Assembly: GCA_947632715.1 (NCBI GenBank)
Contig: CANRQF010000009.1
Coordinates: forward strand, 1-33,512
DNA: 33,512 nt
Direction: 5' to 3'
Origin: an uncultured Bacilli bacterium
GTDB lineage: Bacteria; Bacillota_I; Bacilli_A; RF39; UBA660
The notes under the pieces are model-generated. The model was not told the DNA's origin and made no database searches. It worked only from the letters and a program-made list of their open reading frames with translations. A program made the position numbers and the translations under genes. Below, in pieces: positions 15,867 through 24,532 of this stretch (position 1 is its first letter; each line of letters opens with the position of its first letter).

Positions 15867-17339
15867 ATGGAAGAAGAAGTAAAAGAAAAAAAATTGACCA
15901 CTAAAGAAATTTTAGTTAAAGTTGGTAAAAATTTAACTTTATGTGTTTCTATTATTACCTTACTCTCTTTAAATTTAAGATTATATGCCAATTTAAAGAA
16001 AGAAAATAATGATGACGAAGACAAAGACAATTCTACTAGTTTTAAATATTATATTAGATATGCAGATACTAACAATTTCGAATCACAATATGCTAATTAT
16101 GCTGACATTTATAAAGCATTTACTGATAATAATTTAGAAACTGAAACTGATGAAGAAATAGATCAAACAGAAACTAATGAAGAAGAAACTATAAATAATC
16201 AAATATTAGATGAAGAGTCAGTTCAAGAACCAATAAATATTGATAGCATTAATTCAAATGAAGATAAAACCATTCTTGAAAGTAATGGTATTAACTCTAA
16301 TTTAGATAGTATGGCTGAAGAATATGATGAAGAATTAATTATTCAAGAAAATGAAAGATATATTAAATATGTTTTAGAGTTAATTTATGATATTAATAAT
16401 GATGGAATATCTAAACAACATAAAATAGATACTATATGTCAATTGTATAAATGTTCTTATGATGATATTTATTCATTATATGAAATGTTTGTTTCATCAA
16501 TCAAAAAAAATCCAACTACTAATCCTTACGAAAATGTTAAAAATATATGTTCATATATTACTGATAAAGCAACATTTAAAAATAAACTAATCCAATTAAA
16601 AACTGAAGAAAATTTAACTGATTATGATATTAAGGAAGCAGCAAATGATTTTATAACCGAATATTTAAATGATGATTTTGGTGAAGCAGCAGATATTTTA
16701 ATTAATACTTTATATTATAAACAAATAAATAATACTCCACTTAAGACTAAATTAGATTATATTTATCAAAGATGGGATTTAACTGAAGAACAATTAACTA
16801 TTTTAATTGAATGTGTATTATGTGAAGCAATGCATCATAGTTATATTGATGCTTACGCAGTATCAACAACGCTTATGAATAGGATGTCAAGTATAAAATG
16901 GACTGAAGGATATGACAATATTTATGAACAATTAACCAAAAGATTTGGTGTTTACTATCGTGGTGACTATAAATGTTATGATGGCTTATCATTAAATGAT
17001 TTAATTAAACAATATGAAGGTGCATCTGCAGTTATAGATTGCCTTTATACAGAACTTCCTATTCATAACGCTACTAATTTTTATGGTAATGGTTACGAAG
17101 GAAAATATAGAGCTAAATTTACAGAAAATGGAAATAATTACTTTAATGAAAATGATCAACTTTCTAAAGAAGATAGAATACCAGCTGAACAATTACAAAA
17201 TGTTATTTTTGAAAAAAATATAATCTTATCATTTTCTAAAGGCAATGAATTTTATCAAAATTATTTTGATAAATATTTTAACATCAACTTAGATATTATA
17301 GAAGAAGAAAGAGATAATACTTTATCTAGAATAAAATAA
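15867..17339 (+). CDS. Membrane-anchored SleB-like cell-wall hydrolase (tentative)
   Basis: The ORF track starts at a GTG inside the ribosome site; the ATG at 15867 has GAGGGG seven bases upstream and gives 490 residues. A short cytoplasmic start is followed by one hydrophobic helix (about 20-43), a long Asp/Glu/Asn-rich linker (to about residue 160), a helical middle, and a C-terminal domain with 'ECVLCEAMHHSYIDAYAVSTTLMNRM'. That matches the pattern of SleB/Hydrolase_2 proteins (catalytic Glu, then 'A.A..V.NR') that cleave peptidoglycan, as does the later 'ATNFYGNGYEGKY'. This suggests a surface muralytic enzyme on an acidic stalk. The match is by motif only, and other lysozyme-like folds are possible. 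A strong hairpin terminator overlaps its end. Confidence 0.6.
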   Translation: MEEEVKEKKLTTKEILVKVGKNLTLCVSIITLLSLNLRLYANLKKENNDDEDKDNSTSFKYYIRYADTNNFESQYANYADIYKAFTDNNLETETDEEIDQTETNEEETINNQILDEESVQEPINIDSINSNEDKTILESNGINSNLDSMAEEYDEELIIQENERYIKYVLELIYDINNDGISKQHKIDTICQLYKCSYDDIYSLYEMFVSSIKKNPTTNPYENVKNICSYITDKATFKNKLIQLKTEENLTDYDIKEAANDFITEYLNDDFGEAADILINTLYYKQINNTPLKTKLDYIYQRWDLTEEQLTILIECVLCEAMHHSYIDAYAVSTTLMNRMSSIKWTEGYDNIYEQLTKRFGVYYRGDYKCYDGLSLNDLIKQYEGASAVIDCLYTELPIHNATNFYGNGYEGKYRAKFTENGNNYFNENDQLSKEDRIPAEQLQNVIFEKNIILSFSKGNEFYQNYFDKYFNINLDIIEEERDNTLSRIK

Positions 17340-17367
17340 TATTCTAGCTTAGTATTATCTTTTTTTA
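17312..17367 (+). terminator. Terminator of the SleB-like gene
   Basis: AGATAATACT pairs with AGTATTATCT, with an inner TAGAAT/ATTCTA stem, followed by seven T. It includes the last nine codons of the gene. Confidence 0.85.
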
Positions 17368-17412
17368 GCAGAAATAATAATTCTGAATATATTATAAATG
17401 TAAGGAGTGTTT

Positions 17413-18414
17413 ATGAAAAGAAAAATTACATTTAGTTTATTAGCAATTATTATTTTAATTATAATTGGATTAATATCCGGTTTGTTTTTTAAAAAAGATA
17501 CTAAAGATAATGATTTAACTACTATTAAAGTTTCTGAAGTAACTCATAGTATTTTTTATACACCTTTTTATGTAGCTATTGAAAAAGGTTATTTTAAAGA
17601 TGAAGGTATTAATATTGATTTAATGCTTGTAAGTGGTAGTGATAATGTTGCTGCTTCCGTTTTATCAAACGATACAGAAGTTGGGTTAGCTGGTCCTGAG
17701 TCTGCCACTTATGTTTATTTAGGTAAAGAAAAAGACTATTTACAAGTTTTTGCTGGACTTACTAAACGAGATGGACAATTTATTATATCAAGAATATCAA
17801 GAGATAAAAAAGAATTTGCATGGGCTGATTTAATAGGAAAAGAAATATTAATTGGCAGAAAAACTGGTATGCCTGGTTTAAGTTTCTTAAGAGCATTACA
17901 AAATGAAGGTATTAATATAAATGATGTTAATATTAATGAATCTGTGGAATTTGCTGAATTATCTGGAGCTTTTTTAGCAGGTGAAGGAGACTTTGTTAAT
18001 TTATTTGAACCACTTGCCTCAAAATTAGAGCAAAATAAAAATGGCTATGTTGTTACAAGTGTAGGAGCATCATCTGATGATTTTCCTTATACCGCATTTT
18101 ATGCTAGAAAAAGTTATATTGAAAATAATAAAGAATTATTAAAAAAATTTAGTAAGGCCATAGATAAAGGTATTAAATATACATTAGATAATGATGGTAG
18201 TACAATTGCTAAAGATATTCAAAAACAATTTAGTGATACATCTATAGAAGATTTAAGTTTAATGATTAATAGATATAAAGAAGCAGATGTTTGGTTAGAT
18301 AATCCTTTTGTCGAAGAAGACTTCTTTAATACATTAATTACTTTACTTGAAGAAAACGGATTGATAAAAGAAAAAGTTAATTATAATGATTTAGTTAATA
18401 ATATGTATGAATAA
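17413..18414 (+). CDS. ABC transporter substrate-binding protein, NMT1/SsuA-like
   Basis: Extracellular solute-binding component of an importer of the nitrate/sulfonate/thiamine-precursor class. 'TPFYVAIEKGYFKDEGINIDL' after the N-terminal helix and 'SNDTEVGLAGPES' are typical of the NMT1/THI5-like fold, as are 'FAGLTKRDGQF' and 'IGRKTGMPG'. The start chosen is ATG 17413 with TAAGGAG six bases upstream; the track's GTG lies inside that site. The N-terminus is a hydrophobic helix without a lipobox cysteine, so the protein is probably tethered by an uncleaved signal anchor. The ATPase gene overlaps its end by 8 bases, but that ATPase is truncated and no permease gene is seen in the window, so the transporter looks broken. 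The substrate is unknown. Confidence 0.88.
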   Translation: MKRKITFSLLAIIILIIIGLISGLFFKKDTKDNDLTTIKVSEVTHSIFYTPFYVAIEKGYFKDEGINIDLMLVSGSDNVAASVLSNDTEVGLAGPESATYVYLGKEKDYLQVFAGLTKRDGQFIISRISRDKKEFAWADLIGKEILIGRKTGMPGLSFLRALQNEGININDVNINESVEFAELSGAFLAGEGDFVNLFEPLASKLEQNKNGYVVTSVGASSDDFPYTAFYARKSYIENNKELLKKFSKAIDKGIKYTLDNDGSTIAKDIQKQFSDTSIEDLSLMINRYKEADVWLDNPFVEEDFFNTLITLLEENGLIKEKVNYNDLVNNMYE

Positions 18415-18826
18415 TTTATTAGAAATTAAAGATTTAACAAAGAGTTACCACACGAAAGAAGGAGAAATACTAGCTATCAAAGATATTAGTTTTAATATAA
18501 ATAAAGGAGAAATAATATCGTTAGTAGGTCCTTCTGGGTGTGGTAAATCTACTCTTTTATCAATCATATGTGGACTTGATAAATTAGATAAAGGTATTAT
18601 AAAAAAAGATAAATATTTAAAAATAGGATATATGTTACAAAATGATGCTCTACTTCCCTACTTAACAATATATGAAAATTGTATTTTAGGTTTAAAAATC
18701 CAACATAATATAACTAAAGAAAGATTAGAATATGTTGAATATTTATTAAAATTATATAATTTAGATGAGTTTAAAAATAATTATCCTAGTAGTTTATCTG
18801 GTGGTATGAAGCAAAGAGTTGGATGA
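18407..18826 (+). pseudogene. ABC transporter ATP-binding protein, truncated after the signature motif
   Basis: The N-terminal 139 residues of an SsuB/TauB-type ATPase: Walker A 'GPSGCGKST' near residue 41, the Q-loop 'YMLQNDALLPYLT' and the signature 'LSGGMKQRV'. The frame then reads G-stop, and the expected continuation (Walker B, D-loop, H-loop, about 110 residues) is missing in all frames nearby. Reading TGA as Trp does not restore the family sequence. The gene overlaps the binding-protein gene by 8 bases, so it was clearly part of that operon. Loss of Walker B makes the product inactive. The break is abrupt, as expected of an insertion or deletion junction near 18820-18826. Confidence 0.85.
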
Positions 18827-18901
18827 ATACTGTATACACACAAAAATAGTAACAATTAAGTAAGTAACTTATAACTAAAAATAGAAAGATAGAGGTAAAA
18901 T

Positions 18902-19297
18902 ATGTTGTTAGATAATAATACAATTAAAGTAATAAATTTATTAGATATGTTTGATAATTTAAGTAATATAGATAAAATAAGACTCGCCATATATATTTTA
19001 GAAAATAAAAACTTTGATACTAATTTTAATATCAAAGATATAATTATTCTTTTAAAAGAAGTTTTAACAAAATTAGATCCGAATTATAGTAAGGTAATTG
19101 TTAATTTTGCTAAATATAAGCACTTATTACTTTTTTCAGCCAAGTATTTAGAGTTGAATTTAGAAGAAAAAAAGAAATTTACAATTGAGATGTTATTTAA
19201 TATCTATGAAACTGATTTTAATGATAAAAAAATCAATAAAATGATAAATAAACATTTATATATTTATGATTATTGTTATGTAGTTTTAAATAAATAA
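18902..19297 (+). CDS. Hypothetical protein, 131 aa
   Basis: I do not recognise this protein. It is Leu/Ile/Lys/Asn-rich, apparently all helical and soluble, with no signal peptide or known motif. An AGAGGTAAAAT ribosome site precedes the ATG. It is the first gene after the broken ABC ATPase and is followed by a strong bidirectional terminator shared with the SipW/TasA operon coming from the right. It is either the first gene of an inserted segment or an unrelated resident. Confidence 0.6.
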   Translation: MLLDNNTIKVINLLDMFDNLSNIDKIRLAIYILENKNFDTNFNIKDIIILLKEVLTKLDPNYSKVIVNFAKYKHLLLFSAKYLELNLEEKKKFTIEMLFNIYETDFNDKKINKMINKHLYIYDYCYVVLNK

Positions 19298-19301
19298 GTA
19301 A

Positions 19302-19332
19302 AATCCTAGTAGTCTATTCGATTACTAGGATT
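19302..19332. terminator. Bidirectional terminator between convergent units
   Basis: AATCCTAGTA-GTCTATTCGAT-TACTAGGATT is a perfect 10-bp stem located between the 131-aa gene and the last gene of the SipW/TasA operon. The U-run is weak on both sides. Confidence 0.6.
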
Positions 19333-21244
19333 CTTCACCTGGCAATTTTATTTCAAATGCTGTTGTAGGAGTCTTTCCATCTCCACTTTTTATTATAACA
19401 TCTTCACTCAAAGTAATAGTTGGTTTTACAGCAAAATCTAAATCGTAGTTTTCTTGAAATATACCTTGTGTGTTTACCTCAAATACTCCAATCATCGGGG
19501 AGTTACCATCACCATATGGAGTCATTGTAGCAGTCTTATAATCGTGTGTATCAGTTCCTCCTAATGGATATGCAAACAATTCACCAACAATTGGAAGTCC
19601 AACATAGCCAGTCCAAGTATTCGTTGTTTTTTCACAGTCTTTAGTAGTTTCAGAAGTGTCTGTTTTTTTACATATCGTATTTTTATAACTACCAATCCTG
19701 CTTCCATCTTCAGGTTTAAGTTGAGCAGGATTTACATAATAAGTATCTTCAACCAAATATTTTTTTATACCTTGTTCTTCAAGTTTATTAAGCCACGTAT
19801 TATTTAAATACGATAGCCAATAACTATCATTCTTTGAAGCAACAATTCTATCATATGCAATATTTGCACCAGCCTCTTTATCATATGTAAATTCCATACT
19901 ACCAAATTGTTTTAGCATAACACCATTTTCATCTGTGATATATTCAGCGCTTTTTAATTTAGTTACAGTTTTTCCATTAAGTTCATGAGTATTTACTATA
20001 CGATATAACATACCATTAATTGTAACAAGTTCTCCTGGAAGTCTTGTATTTATTTTATCTCCTTCTTTAGCTGCCGACTTATCATCTAGTAAAACAAAGG
20101 GATCCTCTTGTGTTCCATTACCACTAAATTTAATATCTGGTTTTAATATTACTACAGGACGAACTCCAAAAGCGGTATTTGGCACATCCCATCCTGTTAT
20201 GTCACCATTTTGTTGAATTCCATTAACAGCTTTAGCACCAGCACTAATATAGGAAGATAACCACCAACTATGTCCAAGACTTAAAAAATTATGCTCACCA
20301 TCACTGTACTGTCGTACCTTACTATATTCATAAGGATTTAACAAACCAACTGTAGCTTTTACCGTTTCAGGTGGTTCTCTCCAACACCAATCATAAAAAT
20401 AAGATATATCCCAACTAGCATTTTCTACTAATATATTTTCATGATTATATAAAGTGTCTAAAAAATCTTCATTTAACCATTGTTTTATATATGAATTATT
20501 AAATTTTGCATCTTGACCAAAGTTGATGGCCGATACAATATTTTCCGAAATCATTTTTATTGATCCATCATTTAATATTTCTGTTATTCTCCACATTTTT
20601 CCCGAATACCAAACATAATTAAAATCAACACATTCATTACTTCCTGTTAAATATTTATAGTAATGAGGTTCTGCAACCGGTGGAAAATAATCATCTGAAC
20701 ATTTCGTATCAGTTACATGTGGGTGAATCTCCGTGTCCATAAAAGAACAAGTTTTATTATCAGCAAGTTCTATCACATAATTTCCTAGCATACCAATGGT
20801 TACTACTATTTTAATTTCCTTTGTATATGGTTCTGTTACCTTTACAACAAGCGTAACACTACCACCGGTTTTCGTATTTTCTCCTTTTGGAGTTAATTTC
20901 AATTCAATATCTTCATCCTGTTTGGATGCTTCAATTGTTCCTGTTATTTGTTGTTCTAAAGTAAAAATATCATTTTCTTCTAGAGTTATGCTATACTTGG
21001 TTTGAAAAGAATTGTAATTATCTTCAACATAATTTTTAATATTCAAATTTACTGTTTGTACCCCTCTATTAACATAAATTCTATCCGTATTATTCTTAAC
21101 CTCAAAATAGAATGGATATGATGAAAATGTTGTATCATAACGCTTAGTTAATTTATATCTTGCATAAGTTTCACCACAATTTATTGCCAAAGCAATTGTA
21201 ATTAAAAATACTGTAAAAATTATAATTACTTGTTTCTTCTTCAT
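19325..21244 (-). CDS. Large exported protein with two DUF6273-like domains, SipW-type signal
   Basis: Probable surface protein and last gene of the SipW/TasA operon. The start at 21244 has AGGAAG eight bases upstream; in-frame GTG 21253 and ATG 21250 sit too close to that site. A basic N-terminus and hydrophobic helix end in 'GETYARYKL', the 'ARY' form also seen in the operon's TasA-like proteins. An Ig-like beta region (about residues 40-165) is followed by two tandem domains: one with 'VWYSGKMWRITEIL' and closing 'FGVRPVVILKPDI', the second with 'GMLYRIVNTHEL' and closing 'FAVKPTITLSEDV'. Both match the pattern of DUF6273, a domain common in Firmicutes surface proteins. Cys residues occur near both domains. 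The function is unknown; a cap or adhesin on a TasA-like fibre is possible. Confidence 0.72.
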   Translation of the reverse strand: MKKKQVIIIFTVFLITIALAINCGETYARYKLTKRYDTTFSSYPFYFEVKNNTDRIYVNRGVQTVNLNIKNYVEDNYNSFQTKYSITLEENDIFTLEQQITGTIEASKQDEDIELKLTPKGENTKTGGSVTLVVKVTEPYTKEIKIVVTIGMLGNYVIELADNKTCSFMDTEIHPHVTDTKCSDDYFPPVAEPHYYKYLTGSNECVDFNYVWYSGKMWRITEILNDGSIKMISENIVSAINFGQDAKFNNSYIKQWLNEDFLDTLYNHENILVENASWDISYFYDWCWREPPETVKATVGLLNPYEYSKVRQYSDGEHNFLSLGHSWWLSSYISAGAKAVNGIQQNGDITGWDVPNTAFGVRPVVILKPDIKFSGNGTQEDPFVLLDDKSAAKEGDKINTRLPGELVTINGMLYRIVNTHELNGKTVTKLKSAEYITDENGVMLKQFGSMEFTYDKEAGANIAYDRIVASKNDSYWLSYLNNTWLNKLEEQGIKKYLVEDTYYVNPAQLKPEDGSRIGSYKNTICKKTDTSETTKDCEKTTNTWTGYVGLPIVGELFAYPLGGTDTHDYKTATMTPYGDGNSPMIGVFEVNTQGIFQENYDLDFAVKPTITLSEDVIIKSGDGKTPTTAFEIKLPGEES

Positions 21245-21262
21245 TTTCATCACTTCCTATCT

Positions 21263-21775
21263 TTAAATATTTTTCTTTTCTTTTGGTTTTATTGAACTCA
21301 AAAATAAACATATTCCAAGTAGCATAAATAAAATTATAATTCCCATTGGTTTTTGAAAAAATAATATTACACGCCCTAAAAATGGTATTTTAAAACAATA
21401 TTTTCCTTCTACATTTTCTTTCTCTAATAACTCTTGATCTGTATCAGAATTTGCATCTCCTTTTGTAATGTAATATTCTTTACCATCTTCTTTATAGACT
21501 TCAAATACTCTATGGGTAATTACTGAATTTCCCTCTTTAAATGCTATAATATCATTTTCTTTTATTTCTTTTGCTTCTTTGACAAAAACAATATCCCCTT
21601 CATTTAATGTTGGTTTCATACTTCCTGTTAAAACAATAAAGTTTTTATATCCAAAAAAACTAGGTGTCTTATCTTTAAAAAATAATTTTTGAACTATAAT
21701 AAATGTACTATAAAGAGCAATAATTACTAAAAAAATCCAAAACATAACCTGTGATACTTTTTTAATCATTTTCAT
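21263..21775 (-). CDS. sipW: Signal peptidase I, SipW (ER) type, second copy
   Basis: Membrane serine protease that removes signal peptides from TasA-like proteins. N- and C-terminal hydrophobic helices enclose the catalytic domain. The nucleophile is in 'VLTGSMKPTLNEGD', and the general base is His in 'VITHRVFEV' rather than the Lys of ordinary bacterial signal peptidases; 'KGDANSDTD' follows. This Ser-His arrangement defines the archaeal/ER/SipW type. I place the start at 21775, eight bases after GGATGGTG; the track's start 15 bases upstream overlaps the preceding gene. It is a different sequence from the operon's first peptidase, so the two may have different substrates. Confidence 0.9.
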   Translation of the reverse strand: MKMIKKVSQVMFWIFLVIIALYSTFIIVQKLFFKDKTPSFFGYKNFIVLTGSMKPTLNEGDIVFVKEAKEIKENDIIAFKEGNSVITHRVFEVYKEDGKEYYITKGDANSDTDQELLEKENVEGKYCFKIPFLGRVILFFQKPMGIIILFMLLGICLFLSSIKPKEKKNI

Positions 21776-21776
21776 T

Positions 21777-22304
21777 TTAAGCATCACCATCCACTACTTG
21801 TATTGCAATTAAATCAATAGTAAGACTTATATCTTTACCAGCATATTCATAATTATTATCTTCTTTATCCCATTCAATTTTAATATGATACTTGGTTTTC
21901 ATCATCTCATCATAAGGTAATTCATATTCTTCTGTTCTTTTATCATCTAATAATTTTAATTCTTTACCATCTTTATCTGTTAAAGTAACTTTGACAGGTA
22001 TTTCTGAATCTAATGTTACCTTTAAATAATATTTCATTAAAACTTCATTTGTCTTATTATCTTTATCATAATTACTAACAAAGAAATCTGATTCATCTAC
22101 ATCTCCAGGTAACATTTTTTTATTTGTATAAGTAAATGTTGGATTATCCAAACTAATAATAGGTATAGCCACTATATCTTCTGCTTTACCTTCAAGCTCT
22201 CCCATATATCTACTGGAAGTAACATTAAAAGTAAATAAGAATAAAATACTTATACTAAATACTAATAAAATACAAGGTTTCTTTTTTAATTTATACTTTT
22301 TCAT
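21777..22304 (-). CDS. TasA-like exported protein (SipW substrate candidate)
   Basis: A 175-residue protein with a basic start (KKYKLKKK), a hydrophobic helix and 'TSSRYMGELEGKAEDIVAIPII', resembling TasA/CalY processing regions. A beta-rich mature domain includes 'LMKYYLKVTLDSEIPVKVTL' and ends in 'LTIDLIAIQVVDGD', close to the camelysin C-terminus 'Y.VQ'. It lies directly before the second SipW gene with almost no gap, which supports an enzyme-substrate pair. The sequence is too diverged to say whether it is a fibre subunit or an anchor. Confidence 0.7.
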   Translation of the reverse strand: MKKYKLKKKPCILLVFSISILFLFTFNVTSSRYMGELEGKAEDIVAIPIISLDNPTFTYTNKKMLPGDVDESDFFVSNYDKDNKTNEVLMKYYLKVTLDSEIPVKVTLTDKDGKELKLLDDKRTEEYELPYDEMMKTKYHIKIEWDKEDNNYEYAGKDISLTIDLIAIQVVDGDA

Positions 22305-22322
22305 TGTTACCTCCTTAACTTT

Positions 22323-22913
22323 TTAATTTATCTTTTGTTTTACAATAACCAAAATGTTCATATCTTTATTGTCGTAAATATCTATATCTGGATTTAATAT
22401 TTCATCTTGTTCATCCCAATACCAATATACTTTTATATTTATTTTGTCAGCATCTGTGAAACCAGTTTCTGTCGTTGGAAGAAGTAAATCATTTTTTGCT
22501 ATATTTCCATCTGTTATATCATAATGTGTTTTACCATCATTTACAGTAAAATATTCTAATTTAAAATCCTCATCTAATTCCTCTAACATAAATTTAATTT
22601 CATATTCTAAACTTACCTCTGTACCATCTGGATTTATTGTAAATTCAAAATATCCTCTACTATTTGGTGCTATTTTTCCTTTTGCAAAAGTTTTTGAATC
22701 ATTAAAATCAAACTTAATCGGTGTGCCATCTGTAACATCTATATCATTTACTGATACATTAAACTTTGCTATATCTATACCACCTATTCCTATCGATGTT
22801 TCAACATATCTTGATAAGGTGTAACTTGCCACAAAGAGAACACATACGATTGTATAAAATATCAAAAAGTTTTTAACTCGTTTTTTTAATCTATATCTTC
22901 TTCTTGTAGCCAC
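22323..22913 (-). CDS. TasA-like exported protein (SipW substrate candidate)
   Basis: A 196-residue protein using a GTG start with an AGAAGGTG site six bases upstream. A very basic N-terminus (ATRRRYRLKKRVK) leads to a hydrophobic helix and 'YTLSRYVETSIGIGGIDIAKFNVSV', where 'DIAKFNV' matches the 'DVAKWNV' of the operon's main TasA-like protein. 'KGKIAPNSRGYFEFTI' is a second shared motif ('GKIAPSYT..' in the paralogue). The late 'INIKVYWYWDEQDE' corresponds to 'LTVTVTWDNKNDE'. It is clearly a paralogue of the 23.8 kb gene, made and exported together with it, with a 20-base gap to its upstream neighbour. Confidence 0.78.
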   Translation of the reverse strand: MATRRRYRLKKRVKNFLIFYTIVCVLFVASYTLSRYVETSIGIGGIDIAKFNVSVNDIDVTDGTPIKFDFNDSKTFAKGKIAPNSRGYFEFTINPDGTEVSLEYEIKFMLEELDEDFKLEYFTVNDGKTHYDITDGNIAKNDLLLPTTETGFTDADKINIKVYWYWDEQDEILNPDIDIYDNKDMNILVIVKQKIN

Positions 22914-22933
22914 TTATTACACCTTCTTTCTTT

Positions 22934-23698
22934 TTAATACCCAGAAGCTGTAATTTTTAACTCTAATTTATAATTAGAATTGATATTTGTACCTACTTCT
23001 GTATCATTACTTGATTCAAACCACTTCCAGTCTAATGTATAAACATCATAAGTATTTGCAGCAAGACCAATATTTTCTTGTTTTAATTCTTCATAAGTTA
23101 ACCATTCATCATCACTTCCTGCTACATATACACCATTTAATTTCAAACGATATTTCATGTTGATATTATATTTGTTATCTTCAAACAAATCTAAATCATA
23201 TTTTATATTAAATTCATTATTGTTTCTTATTACAAATTGATAAGAATTTTCACTTGCTGGAGCAATCTTGTTATCAACAACATAATAAGCTGAGTTAGTA
23301 AAAATATGAAGTTGGGTAGCTTGCGAATATCCTGTTTGTTCATCAAATACTTCTACACCATCTTTATCTTCTGGCGTAGTAGGAGTATTTTGATTATCAC
23401 TACTAGATCCTCCACTTGTATTTCCTCCTGTATTTACAGAACTACCTCCATTATTATTTGAATTACCACCAGTATTGTTATTGCAATTATTACAGCTACC
23501 ATTATTACAATTACAATTATTATCACAATCTTTTTTGAAGATAATATCAAAAATATCTACATTACCTGTTGGAATTTTTGGTTTATGGTCGATAAATCCT
23601 ATATTTCTAACAAGTAAAAAGATAATAATAATTAAGGCGATAAGGATTAATAGCATTACGATAAAGTTTTTTTCATTCTTTTTTTCTTGCTTATTCAT
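22934..23698 (-). CDS. Membrane-anchored TasA-like protein with Cys/Asn/Gly-rich linker
   Basis: A 254-residue protein with an N-terminal helix (about 12-31), a Cys-Asn-rich segment with repeated CNN/CNC patterns (about residues 57-73), a Ser/Gly/Asn/Thr low-complexity linker to about 110, and a beta-rich domain with 'VVDNKIAPASENSYQFVI', the same 'KIAP' motif as its neighbours, and 'YTLDWKWFESSNDTE', matching their 'W.W' strand. Unlike them it has no 'RY' cleavage-type site after the helix, so it may stay in the membrane and act as an anchor or base for fibres made of its paralogues (inference). Confidence 0.72.
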   Translation of the reverse strand: MNKQEKKNEKNFIVMLLILIALIIIIFLLVRNIGFIDHKPKIPTGNVDIFDIIFKKDCDNNCNCNNGSCNNCNNNTGGNSNNNGGSSVNTGGNTSGGSSSDNQNTPTTPEDKDGVEVFDEQTGYSQATQLHIFTNSAYYVVDNKIAPASENSYQFVIRNNNEFNIKYDLDLFEDNKYNINMKYRLKLNGVYVAGSDDEWLTYEELKQENIGLAANTYDVYTLDWKWFESSNDTEVGTNINSNYKLELKITASGY

Positions 23699-23736
23699 CT
23701 ATATTTATCACCACTTTCCCTTTTCAATTAAAGCCC

Positions 23737-23789
23737 CCAGTAAAGATTATAAAAATCTTATAAACTTTACTGGAAGTTTTAAAACTTCC
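23737..23789 (-). other. Paired hairpins after the main TasA-like gene
   Basis: GGAAGTTTTAAAACTTCC (18-bp perfect palindrome) is followed by CCAGTAAAG...CTTTACTGG with an inner AT stem. They lie six bases past the stop codon. No long T-run follows on the minus strand, so they may stabilise the mRNA end or give partial termination rather than stop transcription fully. Confidence 0.55.
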
Positions 23790-23795
23790 ATAGTT

Positions 23796-24446
23796 TTATG
23801 CTCCAGCAGGAGAATAGCTCTCTCCTTCAATATGTTGTACAGCATAAAGAGTAATAGGAACTTTTAAGTTTGATTCAGTACCATACGCATATTTTCCACC
23901 AGCTGTGTCTGATGTGACTTTTTCATCATTTTTATTGTCCCATGTAACTGTTACAGTTAATGTAAGAGTATCTGCTTCTTCAAAAGCTTTACCTTCTGGC
24001 AATTTTACTACAAAAGGGGCAGTTTGATCTCCATTTTGAGTAAATTCATCAGTTATTTTTCCGTTTCCTTTTACTGAAACTTTTGTTGTAATTGATTCAG
24101 AATCTATACCAAAAGATGACAATCTGCTTTTCAATTGAGAATCATCAATTTTAGAGAAAATATCAACGGATACTTCGGTACCAGTTAAATTCAATGTCAT
24201 AGTACCTGTTGCAGTATATGAAGGGGCAATTTTTCCGTCAACAACATGGTCGCTATGCGTTGGACTTAGAGTTAACTCGAAAGGTTGACCTACACCACCT
24301 AATGCAACATTCCATTTTGCAACATCAACTGACGCATCACCAGTAAACTCACTTGCATATCTTGCATAAGTTCCTCCTACAAAGAATAGTGAAACTGCAA
24401 ATAACATAGCTACTGCCATTACTGATACTACTGTTTTCTTTTTCAT
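23796..24446 (-). CDS. Main TasA/CalY-like exported protein of the operon
   Basis: Predicted major surface or fibre protein. I take the start at 24446 (MKKKTVVSV), preceded by GAGGAGGTGAG; the track's upstream extension runs through a palindrome and is unlikely. The signal has a short basic head, a hydrophobic core and 'FFVGGTYARYASEFTGDASVDVAKWNV', a strong match to SipW-processed TasA/camelysin proteins. The mature part of about 190 residues has 'DGKIAPSYTATGTMTLNL' and ends in 'LKVPITLYAVQHIEGE', the usual closing strand. It is more polar and less Lys/Ile-rich than its neighbours, and has the strongest ribosome site in the operon, as expected of an abundant subunit. Confidence 0.82.
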   Translation of the reverse strand: MKKKTVVSVMAVAMLFAVSLFFVGGTYARYASEFTGDASVDVAKWNVALGGVGQPFELTLSPTHSDHVVDGKIAPSYTATGTMTLNLTGTEVSVDIFSKIDDSQLKSRLSSFGIDSESITTKVSVKGNGKITDEFTQNGDQTAPFVVKLPEGKAFEEADTLTLTVTVTWDNKNDEKVTSDTAGGKYAYGTESNLKVPITLYAVQHIEGESYSPAGA

Positions 24447-24478
24447 TATCTCACCTCCTCGTACAATAAATTTTTGGG

Positions 24479-24532
24479 AATAATATTCTAGAATATTATT
24501 TTCTATATATAAAAGGATTCCCACCTTTTATA
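24479..24532 (-). promoter_or_regulatory. Perfect 22-bp palindrome and hairpin between sipW and the TasA-like gene
   Basis: AATAATATTCTAGAATATTATT (24479-24500) is a perfect 22-bp palindrome. Just upstream on the transcript, TATAAAAGG-TGGGAAT-CCTTTTATA (24508-24532) is a 9-bp stem. Together they fill the gap between the peptidase gene and the main TasA-like gene. They could be an operator, a processing site that raises TasA-like output over SipW, or an attenuator. Confidence 0.55.

Noticed and set aside
15830-16030. 66-aa minus-strand ORF over the start of the SleB-like gene
   Set aside because: Shadow frame of an AT-rich coding region with no ribosome site or family signal.
18824-18862. Reading TGA as Trp to extend the ABC ATPase
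   Set aside because: The continuation (ILYTHKNSNN, then stop) does not match the ATPase family, and other genes use TGA as stop.
23475-23867. 130-aa plus-strand ORF over the TasA-like genes
   Set aside because: Antisense shadow of the Cys/Asn-rich linker and hairpin region, with no ribosome site.
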